This document shows, one piece after another, positions 53,780-64,000 of a stretch of 64,000 nucleotides of DNA. The notes under the pieces are model-generated. The model saw only the letters and a program-made list of their open reading frames with translations, had not been told where the DNA came from and did not search any database. Source of the stretch: Diabrotica undecimpunctata (taxonomy: Eukaryota; Arthropoda; Insecta; Coleoptera; Chrysomelidae); the NCBI RefSeq assembly GCF_040954645.1, contig NC_092809.1, forward strand, positions 132,111,914-132,175,913, read 5' to 3'. The translations under genes and the position numbers were made by a program. Each line of letters begins with the position of its first letter. The first letter of the stretch is position 1.

Positions 53780-53845
53780 AACTTTTCGGGCTACATCACA
53801 AAACATTTTCGGACTAACAAGTCCATTATCAGTGTATTTACCTGG
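53780..53845 (-). ncRNA. degenerate hammerhead-like core, Penelope-type terminal repeat fragment
   Basis: On the minus strand CTGATAA (53832-53826), a perfect 5-bp stem (GGACT, TGTT loop, AGTCC) and GAAAA (53810-53806) match the hammerhead core and stem II with two core substitutions (CUGAUGA to CUGAUAA, GAAAC to GAAAA). The flank ATGTAGCCCGAAAAG is typical of Penelope-like ends. The substitutions make catalysis unlikely. Confidence 0.4.
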
Positions 53846-53984
53846 AATAAGTATTACCACTTTAGTGAATACAAAGGTAAAGATTTAATTTCGACTAGGT
53901 TAAAAAAGCAATGTGGTTAAATACTTACCAGGTGTACTTACATGAGTCAAGCCACTACCAGGTGTACATGAGTTTACTTTAGAA

Positions 53985-54740
53985 CCAGCCAGTCAAGAGA
54001 ACAGTTCCCAGATACAGTCAATTTTCTGTAGCAAAACATAAACCTGCTGGATCAGTTAAATTTCTTGGTCTTCATATTGACCAAAATCTGAATTGGAGGG
54101 AACAATACAAAATACAACAAAAAAAACTGAATAGAGCCTGCTACTCATTAAGGGTATTAAAGAGCTATCTAGACCAGGAGATTTTACTATCAGTATATTA
54201 TGCAAACTTTTATTCTGTTATGCCATATGGAGTAATCTTCTGGGGTACTGCAGTAGATAGCTCAACTGTCTTTATAGTCCAAAAAAGACAGTCCAGTGAG
54301 CTTAGGACTAAAGGTGGGAGAATCTTGTAGAGGCTGATTCAAATCACTCAATATACTCACTTTCTCAGCCATCTATTATATATTTAAATGTATTATGTTC
54401 CTCTTTAAAAATGTTACTTTATTTTATCACCTTCTTCCAAATCATGAATTGTCTCTAACAGAGAGAAGTCCTTTGTATTTGTGTATTAAATTTTACAATA
54501 GTCTACCATCTGACATCCAACGAGAAACACACTATCGAGCTTTTAAAAGAAAGTTTTTTCAACACCTAGTTAACATTGGGCCATATAGTGTAGGGGAGTG
54601 ACTGGCCTATCCTTCTCTCTGATCAGCATATTAATTTGTAGTGTTAATATATTTTAATCTGTGATGTTAATATATATTTTTTAATCTGTGATTAATAATG
54701 TGACATTTGCTCAATTATGTTAGAAAATTTATGCAATAAA
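53985..54740 (+). pseudogene. Jockey/CR1-type LINE 3' part
   Basis: The frame reads KPAGSVKFLGLHIDQNLNWR, LNRACYSLRVLKSYL and VMPYGVIFWGTAV, then shifted LCIKFYNSLPSDIQRETHYR and AFKRKFFQHLV. This is the region after the catalytic motifs to the end of the ORF. The 3' end carries AATAAA at about 54,735. Confidence 0.7.
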
Positions 54741-54976
54741 AATTTACTCTACTCAACTTTGCACTAAAAAATTTGATGGTTAATTTTTTATCTTTTGAAA
54801 TTATTTCCATATTGTTCTGAAGCTATTTTCTTGTGGCATCTTAATACAATTTACTATTTTTACTGTGAATATGCCTCAATTTTACTTTAAAATATTTTGT
54901 AGTTTCAATTTCGACTTTGGAAATCATTCCCAAAATACAAAACATTAATAAATTGATTATTAATGTATTAATTATC

Positions 54977-54977
<1 letters not shown>

Positions 54978-55040
<63 letters not shown>
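54978..55040. repeat. (TA)n microsatellite
   Basis: A TA run of about 60 bases in the Ras intron. Confidence 0.95.
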
Positions 55041-55042
<2 letters not shown>

Positions 55043-55049
55043 CTTATTC

Positions 55050-57600
55050 CCAGCTTTTTAAAAGTTCTATATTTTTTATTCATTATGTATGTCCTCACCA
55101 ATTTTATAGTTTATCTAAAAGTATTAATATTTATGTTATTTTCATTTATTTTTTGGGTCAAGTGAATAATTTTCTGTGCAAATATTGTATAATTATTTAT
55201 TCATATACAAAGTAATTTATTGCTCAGGGTTAAACAAGTACAAGGAATACAGTAGAAGAACAAGATATACAAGTTAAAATATCTTACTAATATAAATTTA
55301 ACTACTTAATTAACACTGTTGAAGTCAACAGAGCAATTTTCATTTAGATATTACAGAAAACATTAATTAATCTATGTGTTGTTATTTCATATCAGAGGTT
55401 TTAAGTTATGTGGCAAGATATGTGCAAGCAGTTAACTGTCGATTCATTTCTGGTTAAGCTTGATAAAAACTTCTTTAATTTTGAAGCTCTAACCACAATA
55501 CCCACAAATTAAAGATAAAAACTACATTGTCTTCATTAGATTGCTGATTTGTGGTTTTTGAGGGAAATTTAACATAAAACAAGAGCACAAATTGAGATCT
55601 TTAAGAAAAATAGGTTGACAAAAAATATATTTACAATTAAGACAGTACAGGAATGTGACCATGTCAGAAGGTATAGATAGTAAACTAGAGTAGTGAAATA
55701 ATGTATGGACAGTGGTGGTTCCTTCTGAAGTGCACATGCACTCCCACAATTATTTTGATGCAAACATTTATATGTAAAATTTATCATTCTATAAATAATA
55801 TTCTTATATAACTATACAGTAATTGAAATCAGAAATCACAGATCCGAGCAGTTTATAAGTAATATGTTATTTAATTATTTTTATTCTATTTCAACATGCA
55901 GAAACTTCAAAGGTTTGAGACATAAGACACAACCTCTATTGCACTGCTCAGCTATAAATCAATTCCCATAGGCCATTACCACCGAACACACTTCCCCTTT
56001 CTCTGTGATAACCCATGATTTAGATTGACTAGTGTGCACAAATCAAATGTGAATGTGTATGGCACTTATACATTTAAATTTTGCTATGTTTCTTATAATG
56101 TTCCAAACAATTTAAGATTGGAGGGATTTGTGAAAGTTAGCATGGAATATTTAAAATCAATTAAATTTTCTTCAATATCTATCAAAAAAAAATTAAAAGT
56201 GCCTGTTGTCCTTAACCCAATTTGTTGATTATGAATGCACCAAAATGCAAAAGTCAGTGTTATAAACGATCATTTATTAAAATGTAGATTTATATTTTAT
56301 AATATGTGTGCACCCCCAATACTTTACACTAGGCGTCGCCACTGTGTATGGATGCAAAATTTGTATTGAAATGAGTAAATAATTGAAAGTAAGGACAATA
56401 AAATACGATTAAGTAAAAGGCACATTGAAAGATAAAAGTAAAAGAAAAATTTGCAAAACATTTAACTCAAAACTTATAAAAACTTCACAGTAACTAGATG
56501 AAGACTAAAAAATATGTGGATAAATACTTTAGTGATATATGAAGGTAGTTTCATACTATTAGCATACTTCAGAAAATCCATGATTTTTGTTACTTTTTTC
56601 ATTAATTTTTCAACATAGTCTTTTTTCTTGTAATACACTTGACAAGGTTTTCCAACTCTTTTATGGTTTCTGAAAAGTAATTTATGCTCAAACCCCTCAA
56701 AATAACATGAAGTGTCAGCTATGTTAAAGACAAACCCATTGTTCTTTTGACAAATTTAAATAAAAAAAGGTGTATTTTTCCTATGCAAATACAGCTTTGT
56801 GAGCAGCTGCTTCGTCTTGGTGGAAGGACATTGTTTGTATCAGAAAACAGGGTGTTTTTTTTCTTCAAGGCGCTGTTAAAAAAAGGCTTTTCTGGGTAGA
56901 CTTTTGTCACATTTTCTCCATATCTTTGAGTGTCCCTTTCATCTCTGATGTATATAAATCCACTAATATTTCATTAACAGTAAATTCATTTGTCTTCTTT
57001 CTTCTGCTTTGCAGTTGCCATCATTAATTATACTAGATCTGAGATAGTTAACACTTGTGTTGCCAACCAGGTACCTGGGTACCCATTGACATATGTTATG
57101 TTGAATAATTTTTTTCTAACAAATAATTCAGCTATAACCTCCCAAATCCCCATGATTTGACTAATTCTCTATAGATGTGTGAGCTTACAGATTTATTTTA
57201 TTTATTTGAACCAAGAAAATTTTTATTTTGAAAATAATATAAAATAAGTATCTTTCCTTTAATAACAGGGCTCCAGTGTAGGAAAAATCTCAATATATTG
57301 TTTATTAAAACCAAAATTTTTTTATTAACTTTATTATGAGATTTTTTTCTAGCTTTATCTTCTGCAGTAAAAAACACTATCATTAGACCTTCAAACGCTT
57401 ATGAATTGGCTTGTTGCTAATATTAAGAGTTTTTGAAAGAAATTCTGAGCGACTCGATGATACTTATCATTGCTTATAAAAGAGTTCACTTTGCCACACT
57501 TTTTCTTTTATTAACTGGAACATATGCCAAAGGTCTTGCTGGTTGCTTTTTTTGACCTTTTGTAAAATAGAATGTTTTTGATTTTTTGTTATAATCTGTT
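55050..57600. other. Ras intron, nothing firmly recognised
   Basis: AT-rich. A minus-strand stretch (56,560-56,910) has an open-looking but unassignable translation (VGKPCQVYYKKKDYVEKLMK). No splice-compatible Ras exon was found. Confidence 0.45.
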
Positions 57601-57609
57601 TTAATCTTT

Positions 57610-59000
57610 GCTGTTTCTAACATCCTTTTTGTCCTCTCTGTGTCAGGTCAAGTTTCTGCCGCGTATGTCATTAGTGGTCTGATGACTGTTTTGTAAATTC
57701 TGCCTTTCGTTTCTTTTCCGATATTTTTATTTCTCCATATTGTTTCATTCAGGCAGCCTGCGGCTCTGTTTGCTCTATTCACTTGACCATCCACTTCAGT
57801 TTCGAGCTTTCCGTAGCTAGATAATGTGATGCCTAGATATTTAAACTCCATCACTTGTTCTATTATCTGACCTTCCAGCTCCAATTTACATCTTAGTAAA
57901 TTTGCTGTTGTAACCATGGATTTTGTCTTTTTTTGGGAAATTAACATGTTAAATTTTCTGTCGGTTATATTAAAATTGGTGCAGCATACGTTGTAAATCG
58001 TCTTCACTTTGAGAGAGTAGTTTTGCATTGTCTGATTAGCAGATTATTTTAAGTTGTTTTTCTCCCATTTGGTATTCTTTTTTAGTTCTTTTTATTTTTT
58101 TTTATTTCATCCATGATCAGGTTGAACAATAGAGGACTCAAGAAATCTCGCTGTCTTATCCCATTGCCAGCTTCAATAGGGTCGGTTAGTTCTTCTTCCA
58201 CTTTTACTTTTATTGTGTTGTTTTGGTAAATGTTTTCGATCGTTTTGATTATTCCTAGAGGTATCTCTCTTGCGTACAATAAGTGGATAACATCCTTTAA
58301 TTTGACCTGGTCAAATGCCTTCTTAAGGTCCACGAAACATAGATATGTCGGTTTGTTGTATTGTAATGGTTTCTCAGTTTATTTGTTATCACTTTGGTTG
58401 TTAATTTTAGTGTTGTGTGTAATAAATTAATTCCTCTGTAATTTTCCGGGTCCGATTGGTTTCCCTTTTTGAAGAGAGGTATGATGGTCGATCTCCATTC
58501 TTGAGGAATTCTGTTGTGTGCTATTATTTTTTGGATTTGTTTTAGTAGTTGTTTGGTCAGATCTGATCGTCCGTACTTTAGGAGTTCGTTCGGTATTCTG
58601 TCCTCTCCGCGAGATTTTTTATTCTTTAATTTCCTTAATGCTTCCTTTACCTCCTAGTCCTCAATATCTATTTCTTCATTTGTTGTCACCTCTGGTGTTG
58701 GTGGTTCATTATTGTCACCTTTAGCAAATAGGAATCGAAAGTGCTCTCCTCATGTATGCTTCTGAATGTGTTTCGTTTTTATTAGTTCGTTCATCTCTTT
58801 TCTTTGTTCTCTGATCATTCTCCATATTTCTTTTTGTGTTCTGTAGAAGTTGTGTTCCATCTGTTTTGAGAAGCTCTGCCAGTGTTCCCTTTTTATTTGT
58901 CTAACTAAAGTATTCGTTTCATTTCTGATTCATTTATAGTGATGCCTGTTGTGTTCTGTATTGTAAAAAGGCTTTTTTCTTTTCTTCACATTTTATCTTC
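57610..59000 (-). pseudogene. LINE remnant (family C'), second copy
   Basis: The minus strand contains FVDLKKAFDQVKLKDVIHLL (motif A), shifted EAGNGIRQRDFLSPLLFNLI (motif B) and [19 protein letters not shown], ending RPLMTYAAET. The YADD region is frameshifted. It lies 16 kb from the 41,405 copy, in the same orientation. Confidence 0.7.
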
Positions 59001-59099
59001 ACTTCCTCTCTAAACCATGGTGTTTTCTTTTTTGATATGTTAGTGTTTGTTACTTTCCTCTCTCCAAGTGATTCTGTTGCTGCGTTAATTATGTTAATA

Positions 59100-59980
59100 A
59101 TAATAAATATATCTAGCTGTCGATATTAAGTTTCCTAAACTGTACAAATTTCCACAAAGAGTGCCAGGTCATTAAATAAAAATTATCTAAATATCTTGCT
59201 TGGATAATTTTGAATTTATAACATATTTCATACTTTGACGTTATTTTTGTCATTATTTAATTGTATATAGATTAAAGTATAATTAAGTATTATTACATTT
59301 TATTTTTTTGGTAGTTTATTAAATTGTTAATTATAACTTTCTACAGTATTTTAATGTTTACAAATTAGCTGACTCATTCATCTGTTTAAATAATATCCAA
59401 TTTATTCATTTTTTAAATTATTATTTATAAGTCTAAACTGTGATTACGGGAATTTGGTGATGATGCATTTATATTAGTCACAATTAGTCACAATAATTCA
59501 TTATAAGGGTGATAGTCATGAAAAATATTGGGGACATAAATTAACAAAACTTCGTGCACTCGAAACTCAATAAGAGAGGCCCCATTAACTCAATGTTCAG
59601 ATAACCTCGAGTGCTAGTACAAGCCATATAGTCTGTAGTTATCATTCCTTTGTAGGGGTGGAAACACATTAAATTTAATTATCCTACTGTTAGAAGTGAA
59701 ATTGTTTTGGATTATTTCTTTCAAATTTCATTTTTATTCTATTATTATCAATTTATTGATTTTTTTAACCCTAGTGGCTATTAGTTTTCCAAGGAAAGTA
59801 GTTTTTTCTTTTCCCTTCTCTCTCTGTCTAGCTTTCGTTACTTACTCTTAAAAGGATATTGATGTTAGGTCCCGATTGCTCTTATTATTCTTCTTTGTAA
59901 TATGTTGATAGGCTTCTGCCTGTTTTAAGTTCGAAATTATTGTTGGTCCGTTTTTTGTTTCTTATATCCTAGATTCTAGA
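59100..59980. other. Ras intron, nothing recognised
   Basis: AT-rich sequence without motifs. Confidence 0.5.
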
Positions 59981-59999
59981 TCCTATCCCAGATCTAGCA

Positions 60000-60362
60000 A
60001 AAGTCGCCGTAGGAAAGATGGCCAAAATATGGAAGTACTCTCAAATTTCATGAACTGTAAAAATGAGGTTGATCAACTGCTTAATACTCCCAATACTGAC
60101 ATACGAATGTGAATCTTGGACCATACAACAATCGGAAAGAAGAAAAATAGATGCCACTGAAATATTCTGTTAAAGAAGTATAAAAAAGTAGCAGGACAAA
60201 GATCACGAGTAAGATCTCCAACAAGATGGATTGATCAAATTACCAGCATATGCAAAAGACCTATGCATGAGTTAAAAGAAATGTCCAGAGACACAGATCT
60301 TTGGAGGCGGACAATACACGACATCACGATGACCACTACACTCCCTTCGGGGGATCAGGATT

Positions 60363-60366
<4 letters not shown>
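60000..60366 (+). pseudogene. LINE 3' end fragment with GA-repeat tail
   Basis: Frames give LILPILTYECESWTIQQSER, then shifted RSPTRWIDQI and MSRDTDLWRRTIHDI. The fragment ends directly in a long GA tract, apparently its tail. Confidence 0.6.

Positions 60367-60413
<47 letters not shown>
60367..60413. repeat. (GA)n microsatellite
   Basis: An uninterrupted GA run of about 46 bases adjoining the LINE fragment. Confidence 0.95.
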
Positions 60414-60416
<3 letters not shown>

Positions 60417-60854
60417 CAGATCCTAATTTCCTAATTTATTATTCTTCTTCATTCCAGTGTTTAGAAATTTGTTGCCTGTTCTAATATCAAACTTAGTTTC
60501 ATACTTTTAAGGGGTGTCGCTTCAATTTGAACTTTCAATATCAAAATCTGGTGAATTCCAAGCTTCTTCCCCCACCACTCACCCTTGGCAGAGTCCGCAT
60601 AAAAACCTTCACTTTAAAGGGCTACTAATTATTTCAAATTATATAAATTGTAAACTTATCAATTGTATCAATAAATTTAGGTATTCATTGACAATCTGCG
60701 AAATTTTGAATTCCTAATATTTTTAAACAAAAGAGATATGATTTAAAAAAATTACTAACTTGGCATCTGTTGGTTGTAGAAGAATCTTTTTTTTTGTTTT
60801 TGCCTTTTTTATAAAAAAAGGGCGATCTGACAGTACCTCGATACTTATTTTTCA

Positions 60855-62926
60855 TTAACACGTTCACTGCCAAGCTTATATTTCAGAAGTACTTGTCTAA
60901 GCCGTATAGTGAAAAACACTTCACATTTGTTTGTTTTCCTTTTTCATGCCAGTATTACATTAAAAATAGTTTGTTGATCAATTTTTGTTTTTTTCTAACG
61001 TCACGCTCGAAGGCGTGATCGGCACTCACCACAGAAAACGTACTTAGGTGCCAGATCACGCCTTTAGGTGTGCTATAAAAAAACAGGGATATTGTGAAAT
61101 ATATGTATTACAGATACATTACAAAATAAACACAAAATACAAAGTAAAACTAGATTATAAAATAAACGAATAGAAACATTCTAAAATTTAATTGTGTGTT
61201 ATGTGTGCACAATCCAAACAATAAACCGGTTCTCCTGGACATTTTTTGTATATATGCCTAGTATCCTTAAGCCGACCTTTCTCATAGCAGGTCTTAAACT
61301 TTTTGCGATGAATTCTTGCACCGAATTCTGTTTTTTCACGTAATGTCAATTAATGTTCACCACTTCCTTGAGACAACCCTGATGAGGAACGGAAAGGTGA
61401 TTCTATCAGTAAATTTCTTATAGAAAGCTGAAAATTGTGGAGTGACATTCTGTTTCCTGAATACTTGCGAAGGTTATGCGAATTTATAGCATTAGCTGTA
61501 GTGTGTGAATAAAAATTTTCACTGGTCATCTGATAGTTTTTCACTCACACGGATAATAAGACAACATTTGGTCCTGTTTATCTATCACCAACATAAAATT
61601 ATTATATTGTACTATTGACTAAGGTTAGTTCGGCTCCTTCGATCTGTCACTTCAACCATTTCATTATCCTATTGTGATAAAATACAGCACACGTCTCTCT
61701 TATCTCTTCATTTCCCTATAATTATTCCATTTGCACATTTTGCGATAGTATCACCCACCTTGAGTTTGCAGTCTGTTACGTCTTTGGGAGAATTCTTTCT
61801 GCCAACACGCAGAGTACCGGTACAATAAGTTCCATTATCGAGTAATGTTTTAGCAAGTCCATAACTGTTGTAGAAGTTGTCCATGTATACAGAATGTCCC
61901 ACATTTAGTTTTCCACTCAATAACTTGATCACAACCTTATCAGTGTGTCCATGTCCACTCGTTTCGTTCATCATGTCGGTATACACAAGAAATCGTAAAA
62001 TACATCCATTGGGAGTTGTTAACATATTATATAACTGTATGCCATAGAATCATTGATTCGTCCAGACTTAGTTCACGATCAAGATATTAAATTTCGTCCA
62101 TCCTTTCATTGAAAAACGTAATTAGGGGACGAACTTTGGCTTTGGGCCTATCAACAGATTTGTCTTTATTTACCTTTGAATGAAAGACATCTTTGAATCA
62201 GCAAAAATCTATTTCTAATCATATTTTTCGAAAATACCGCCAAATTGAACAAATCGTCTTGTTTCCAGTAATCCACCACACGGTTGAGTCTAATTATTCC
62301 CATATGTAAAACAAGTCCATTGAAAACTAAAAATTCTTCATTTGTCAGCTCTTTCCACTCAGTTATTCTCGATTTTTGTTGTATTTTAGGGCTCAGAAAA
62401 ATTTGTATGGCATATTCCTTTATTTCAGACACTATGAGGTCAATGAATTTGTTCGTCAACAAATGTCATTGAATCCAAAGTATCCTGCCAATTAACTGTG
62501 GCCTGTCTAAAAGTACTGTCTAGTAGACTAGCTGTTTCTGTGTTTGTGAAACTTGGCAATGTCACTTGCTCATCAATCTCGGATTCATCACTTTCGTTAC
62601 CTCCAACAAAATCACTATCATCATCGGAATTGTCTATGTAATCATTAGAAGAACACTCGTTTTCTAAGTAATAAAGTAATTCTGTTTCGGTCAGAGGCTT
62701 TCTTGAAAATTTTCCCCTTTTAGGCTTAGACGGACCAGCAACACAGTCATCCATATTCACGTCACAAGTTCCAGCACTGTAGCAAAAAAAAATCGCGGAA
62801 ACAACAAAATTATACGCAAAAGCAAAGCCTTAAGTATGTGCCGACACAATATCAACAGTTCAACTGCGGAGCCGTCTGAATGTTGCTGATCACTCCTAGG
62901 GGCGTGATCGGCAATGAAAGTGTTAA
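60855..62926 (-). mobile_element. piggyBac-family transposon, both ends present, decayed
   Basis: The ends CACGTTCACTGCC (60859-60871) and the reverse complement of GGCAATGAAAGTG (62910-62922) are imperfect inverted repeats (11 of 13), each flanked by TTAA (60855-60858, 62923-62926). Length is 2,064 bp. GGCGTGATC-type subterminal repeats occur inside both ends (about 61,010-61,060 and 62,900-62,912). Transposase remnants fill the middle on the minus strand. Confidence 0.85.
61200..62760 (-). pseudogene. piggyBac transposase (PGBD4-like), frameshifted
   Basis: It opens MNMDDCVAGPSKPKRGKFSR with an acidic region. After a frameshift near 62,450 comes the DDE domain start (WKELTNEEFLVFNGLVLHMG, then DYWKQDDLFNLAVFSKNMIR). 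After stops near 62,050 it reads KVVIKLLSGKLNVGHSVYMD (second catalytic Asp region) and NFYNSYGLAKTLL. Further on are DKQDQMLSYYPC and a Cys-rich end, GRLKDTRHIYKKCPGEPVYC then LDCAH. Breaks include several stops and shifts, so it is inactive. The domain order is that of DDE_Tnp_1_7. Confidence 0.85.
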
Positions 62927-63100
62927 CTATGTTTCCCCTATGATTTAACCATTGAGTGCCCAAGCAACTAAAAGTAATCGAAATGCCTAAGCGGGTTACT
63001 TTATTAACCCCAACTAGTTTTTATGTAAAATATCAACTCTTTAGCAAATTGTTAACAAAACTTACTTTTTATTATTATTTCACATAAATTTACTTTATCT

Positions 63101-63145
63101 GTCAACATACATACATACATACGTACTACATACATACGTACATAA
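63101..63145. repeat. (ACAT/ACGT)n short tandem repeat
   Basis: ACATACATACATACATACGT and a second block ACATACATACGTACAT. Confidence 0.85.
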
Positions 63146-63186
63146 ATCTGTCAACACTTAGTAAAAAAACAAAGAAATATACATAT

Positions 63187-63893
63187 TACAGTATACTCCC
63201 TCTATAACGAACACGGTTATTACGAGGTTTCGCTTATAACGAGTTACATTAGATGTCCCGTGAAATTTCTATTGAACTATAACCGTCTATAGCGAGGCAA
63301 ATTTGGTTATAACGAGAGAAAATAAGATCCAAAAACGTATTTTACGTTTTTGGTCGGGTCGTGGCTATAAATAAATACCTTTTCAAACAGACCCTCAATA
63401 AACTTAACTGCAGCCCACAATAAACTTCTTTACAACGAATAAATACAACTGTTTCGCATCTTTAGAAAATATGAAGAAATGATACTGGACCATTTAAAGC
63501 AGTTAAAAATGACATAGTTCTTAAAATTGCAGAAGCAATAGTTTATGATATCCTTGAAAATACGCTTTATACATTATGTATTTGGAAAAAAATATAAGTA
63601 CAGATTTTTTATTTTAACGTATATCATTGATAATAAAAGTAAACAACTCTTTTATGCTTTAATATATTTCATTGACAATAAAAGTAAATAACTTTTTTTC
63701 AAAAACGCCATTCAAACAATATTTATTAGCATCATATTGCTCGGAATGGCTTCACTATAGGAAGTTAATGGTTTAGAAAACTACAGATTCATATGTATGC
63801 ACAGTATTATTATTGTCTGATATAACGAGATCAGCTTATAACGAGGTAATTAGTCTGTCATTTCACTTCTCGTTATAGAGGGAGTCTACTGTA
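63187..63893. mobile_element. pogo/Tigger-like MITE with TA duplication
   Basis: The 703-bp element (63189-63891) has ends CAGTATACTCCCTCTATAAC and the inverted CAGTAGACTCCCTCTATAAC, 19 of 20 matching, each flanked by TA. The motif TATAACGAG recurs several times inside both ends. It has no transposase. CAGT tips, TA target and this TIR style fit pogo-type elements. Confidence 0.8.
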
Positions 63894-63952
63894 TAAGTTA
63901 AAATTAACATAAACATTTTTCCGGTATATAACTTGCAGTAATATAGTAAAGT

Positions 63953-64000
63953 CTTCTTCTTCTCCTTTTTATGTAGACATGACTGTCTGTTGTAGACATG
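63953..64000 (-). pseudogene. start of a third family C' LINE 3' end, cut by window edge
   Basis: TCTTCTTCTTCTCCTTTTTA then TGTAGACATGACT repeats the 3' edge seen at 41,405-41,440. Only about 48 bases are inside the window. Confidence 0.5.

Noticed and set aside
56560..56910. possible transposase-like minus-strand translation
   Set aside because: Some charged stretches look protein-like, but no catalytic block or terminal repeats could be identified.
1..64000. CRISPR arrays, operons, bacterial or viral genes
   Set aside because: No regularly spaced repeats with unique spacers and no prokaryotic gene organisation; the spliced genes show a eukaryotic nuclear genome.

Overview
This window is nuclear DNA of an animal. 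Multi-exon genes with GT-AG introns sit in AT-rich, transposon-packed sequence with long (TA)n runs, LINE and Penelope-like retroelements, and mariner, piggyBac and pogo-type DNA transposons. The three conserved genes and this mobile-element mixture fit an insect. A beetle with a large genome is my best guess, but no single feature proves the order. There is no prokaryotic, organellar, CRISPR or viral locus that I can support.

Layout. (1) About 1-24,560, plus strand: the last ten exons of VWA8, a mitochondrial AAA+ ATPase with a C-terminal von Willebrand A domain. They give about 1,103 residues in one continuous frame; the N-terminal part lies left of the window. Its introns hold many LINE pieces, including one complete RTE-like element (about 14,450-17,800, minus) with an uninterrupted 986-codon endonuclease/reverse transcriptase ORF. 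(2) About 24,560-32,400: a transposon-rich stretch between two convergent genes, with a tRNA-derived SINE bounded by 15-bp target duplications, a mariner remnant and a Penelope-like GIY-YIG fragment. (3) 32,436-49,568, minus strand: MRG15 (MORF4L1-type chromatin reader), complete in four exons and 326 residues. Its 10.6-kb second intron appears to use a GC-AG splice pair. (4) 51,514-51,909, plus strand: the first coding exon of a Ras GTPase (Ras1/Ras85D type). Its remaining exons are not found before the right edge, so 51,910-64,000 is read as intron. MRG15 and Ras are divergent, with 1.9 kb between their start codons. A possible unrecognised small gene lies between them.

The genes do not form a functional pathway; they are neighbours. 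Most of the window's unusual content is mobile DNA: a hammerhead-ribozyme-like core in a Penelope-type remnant, followed by a 40-nt perfect palindrome; a TTAA-flanked piggyBac-type MITE whose removal restores a LINE reading frame; a decayed 2.06-kb piggyBac element with both ends; a 1.59-kb DNA transposon with long terminal repeats; a foldback element; and a pogo-like MITE.

Limits: exon edges come from reading splice signals and protein continuity by eye. Transposon family names come from motifs and terminal repeats, not searches. Edges of decayed elements are approximate.
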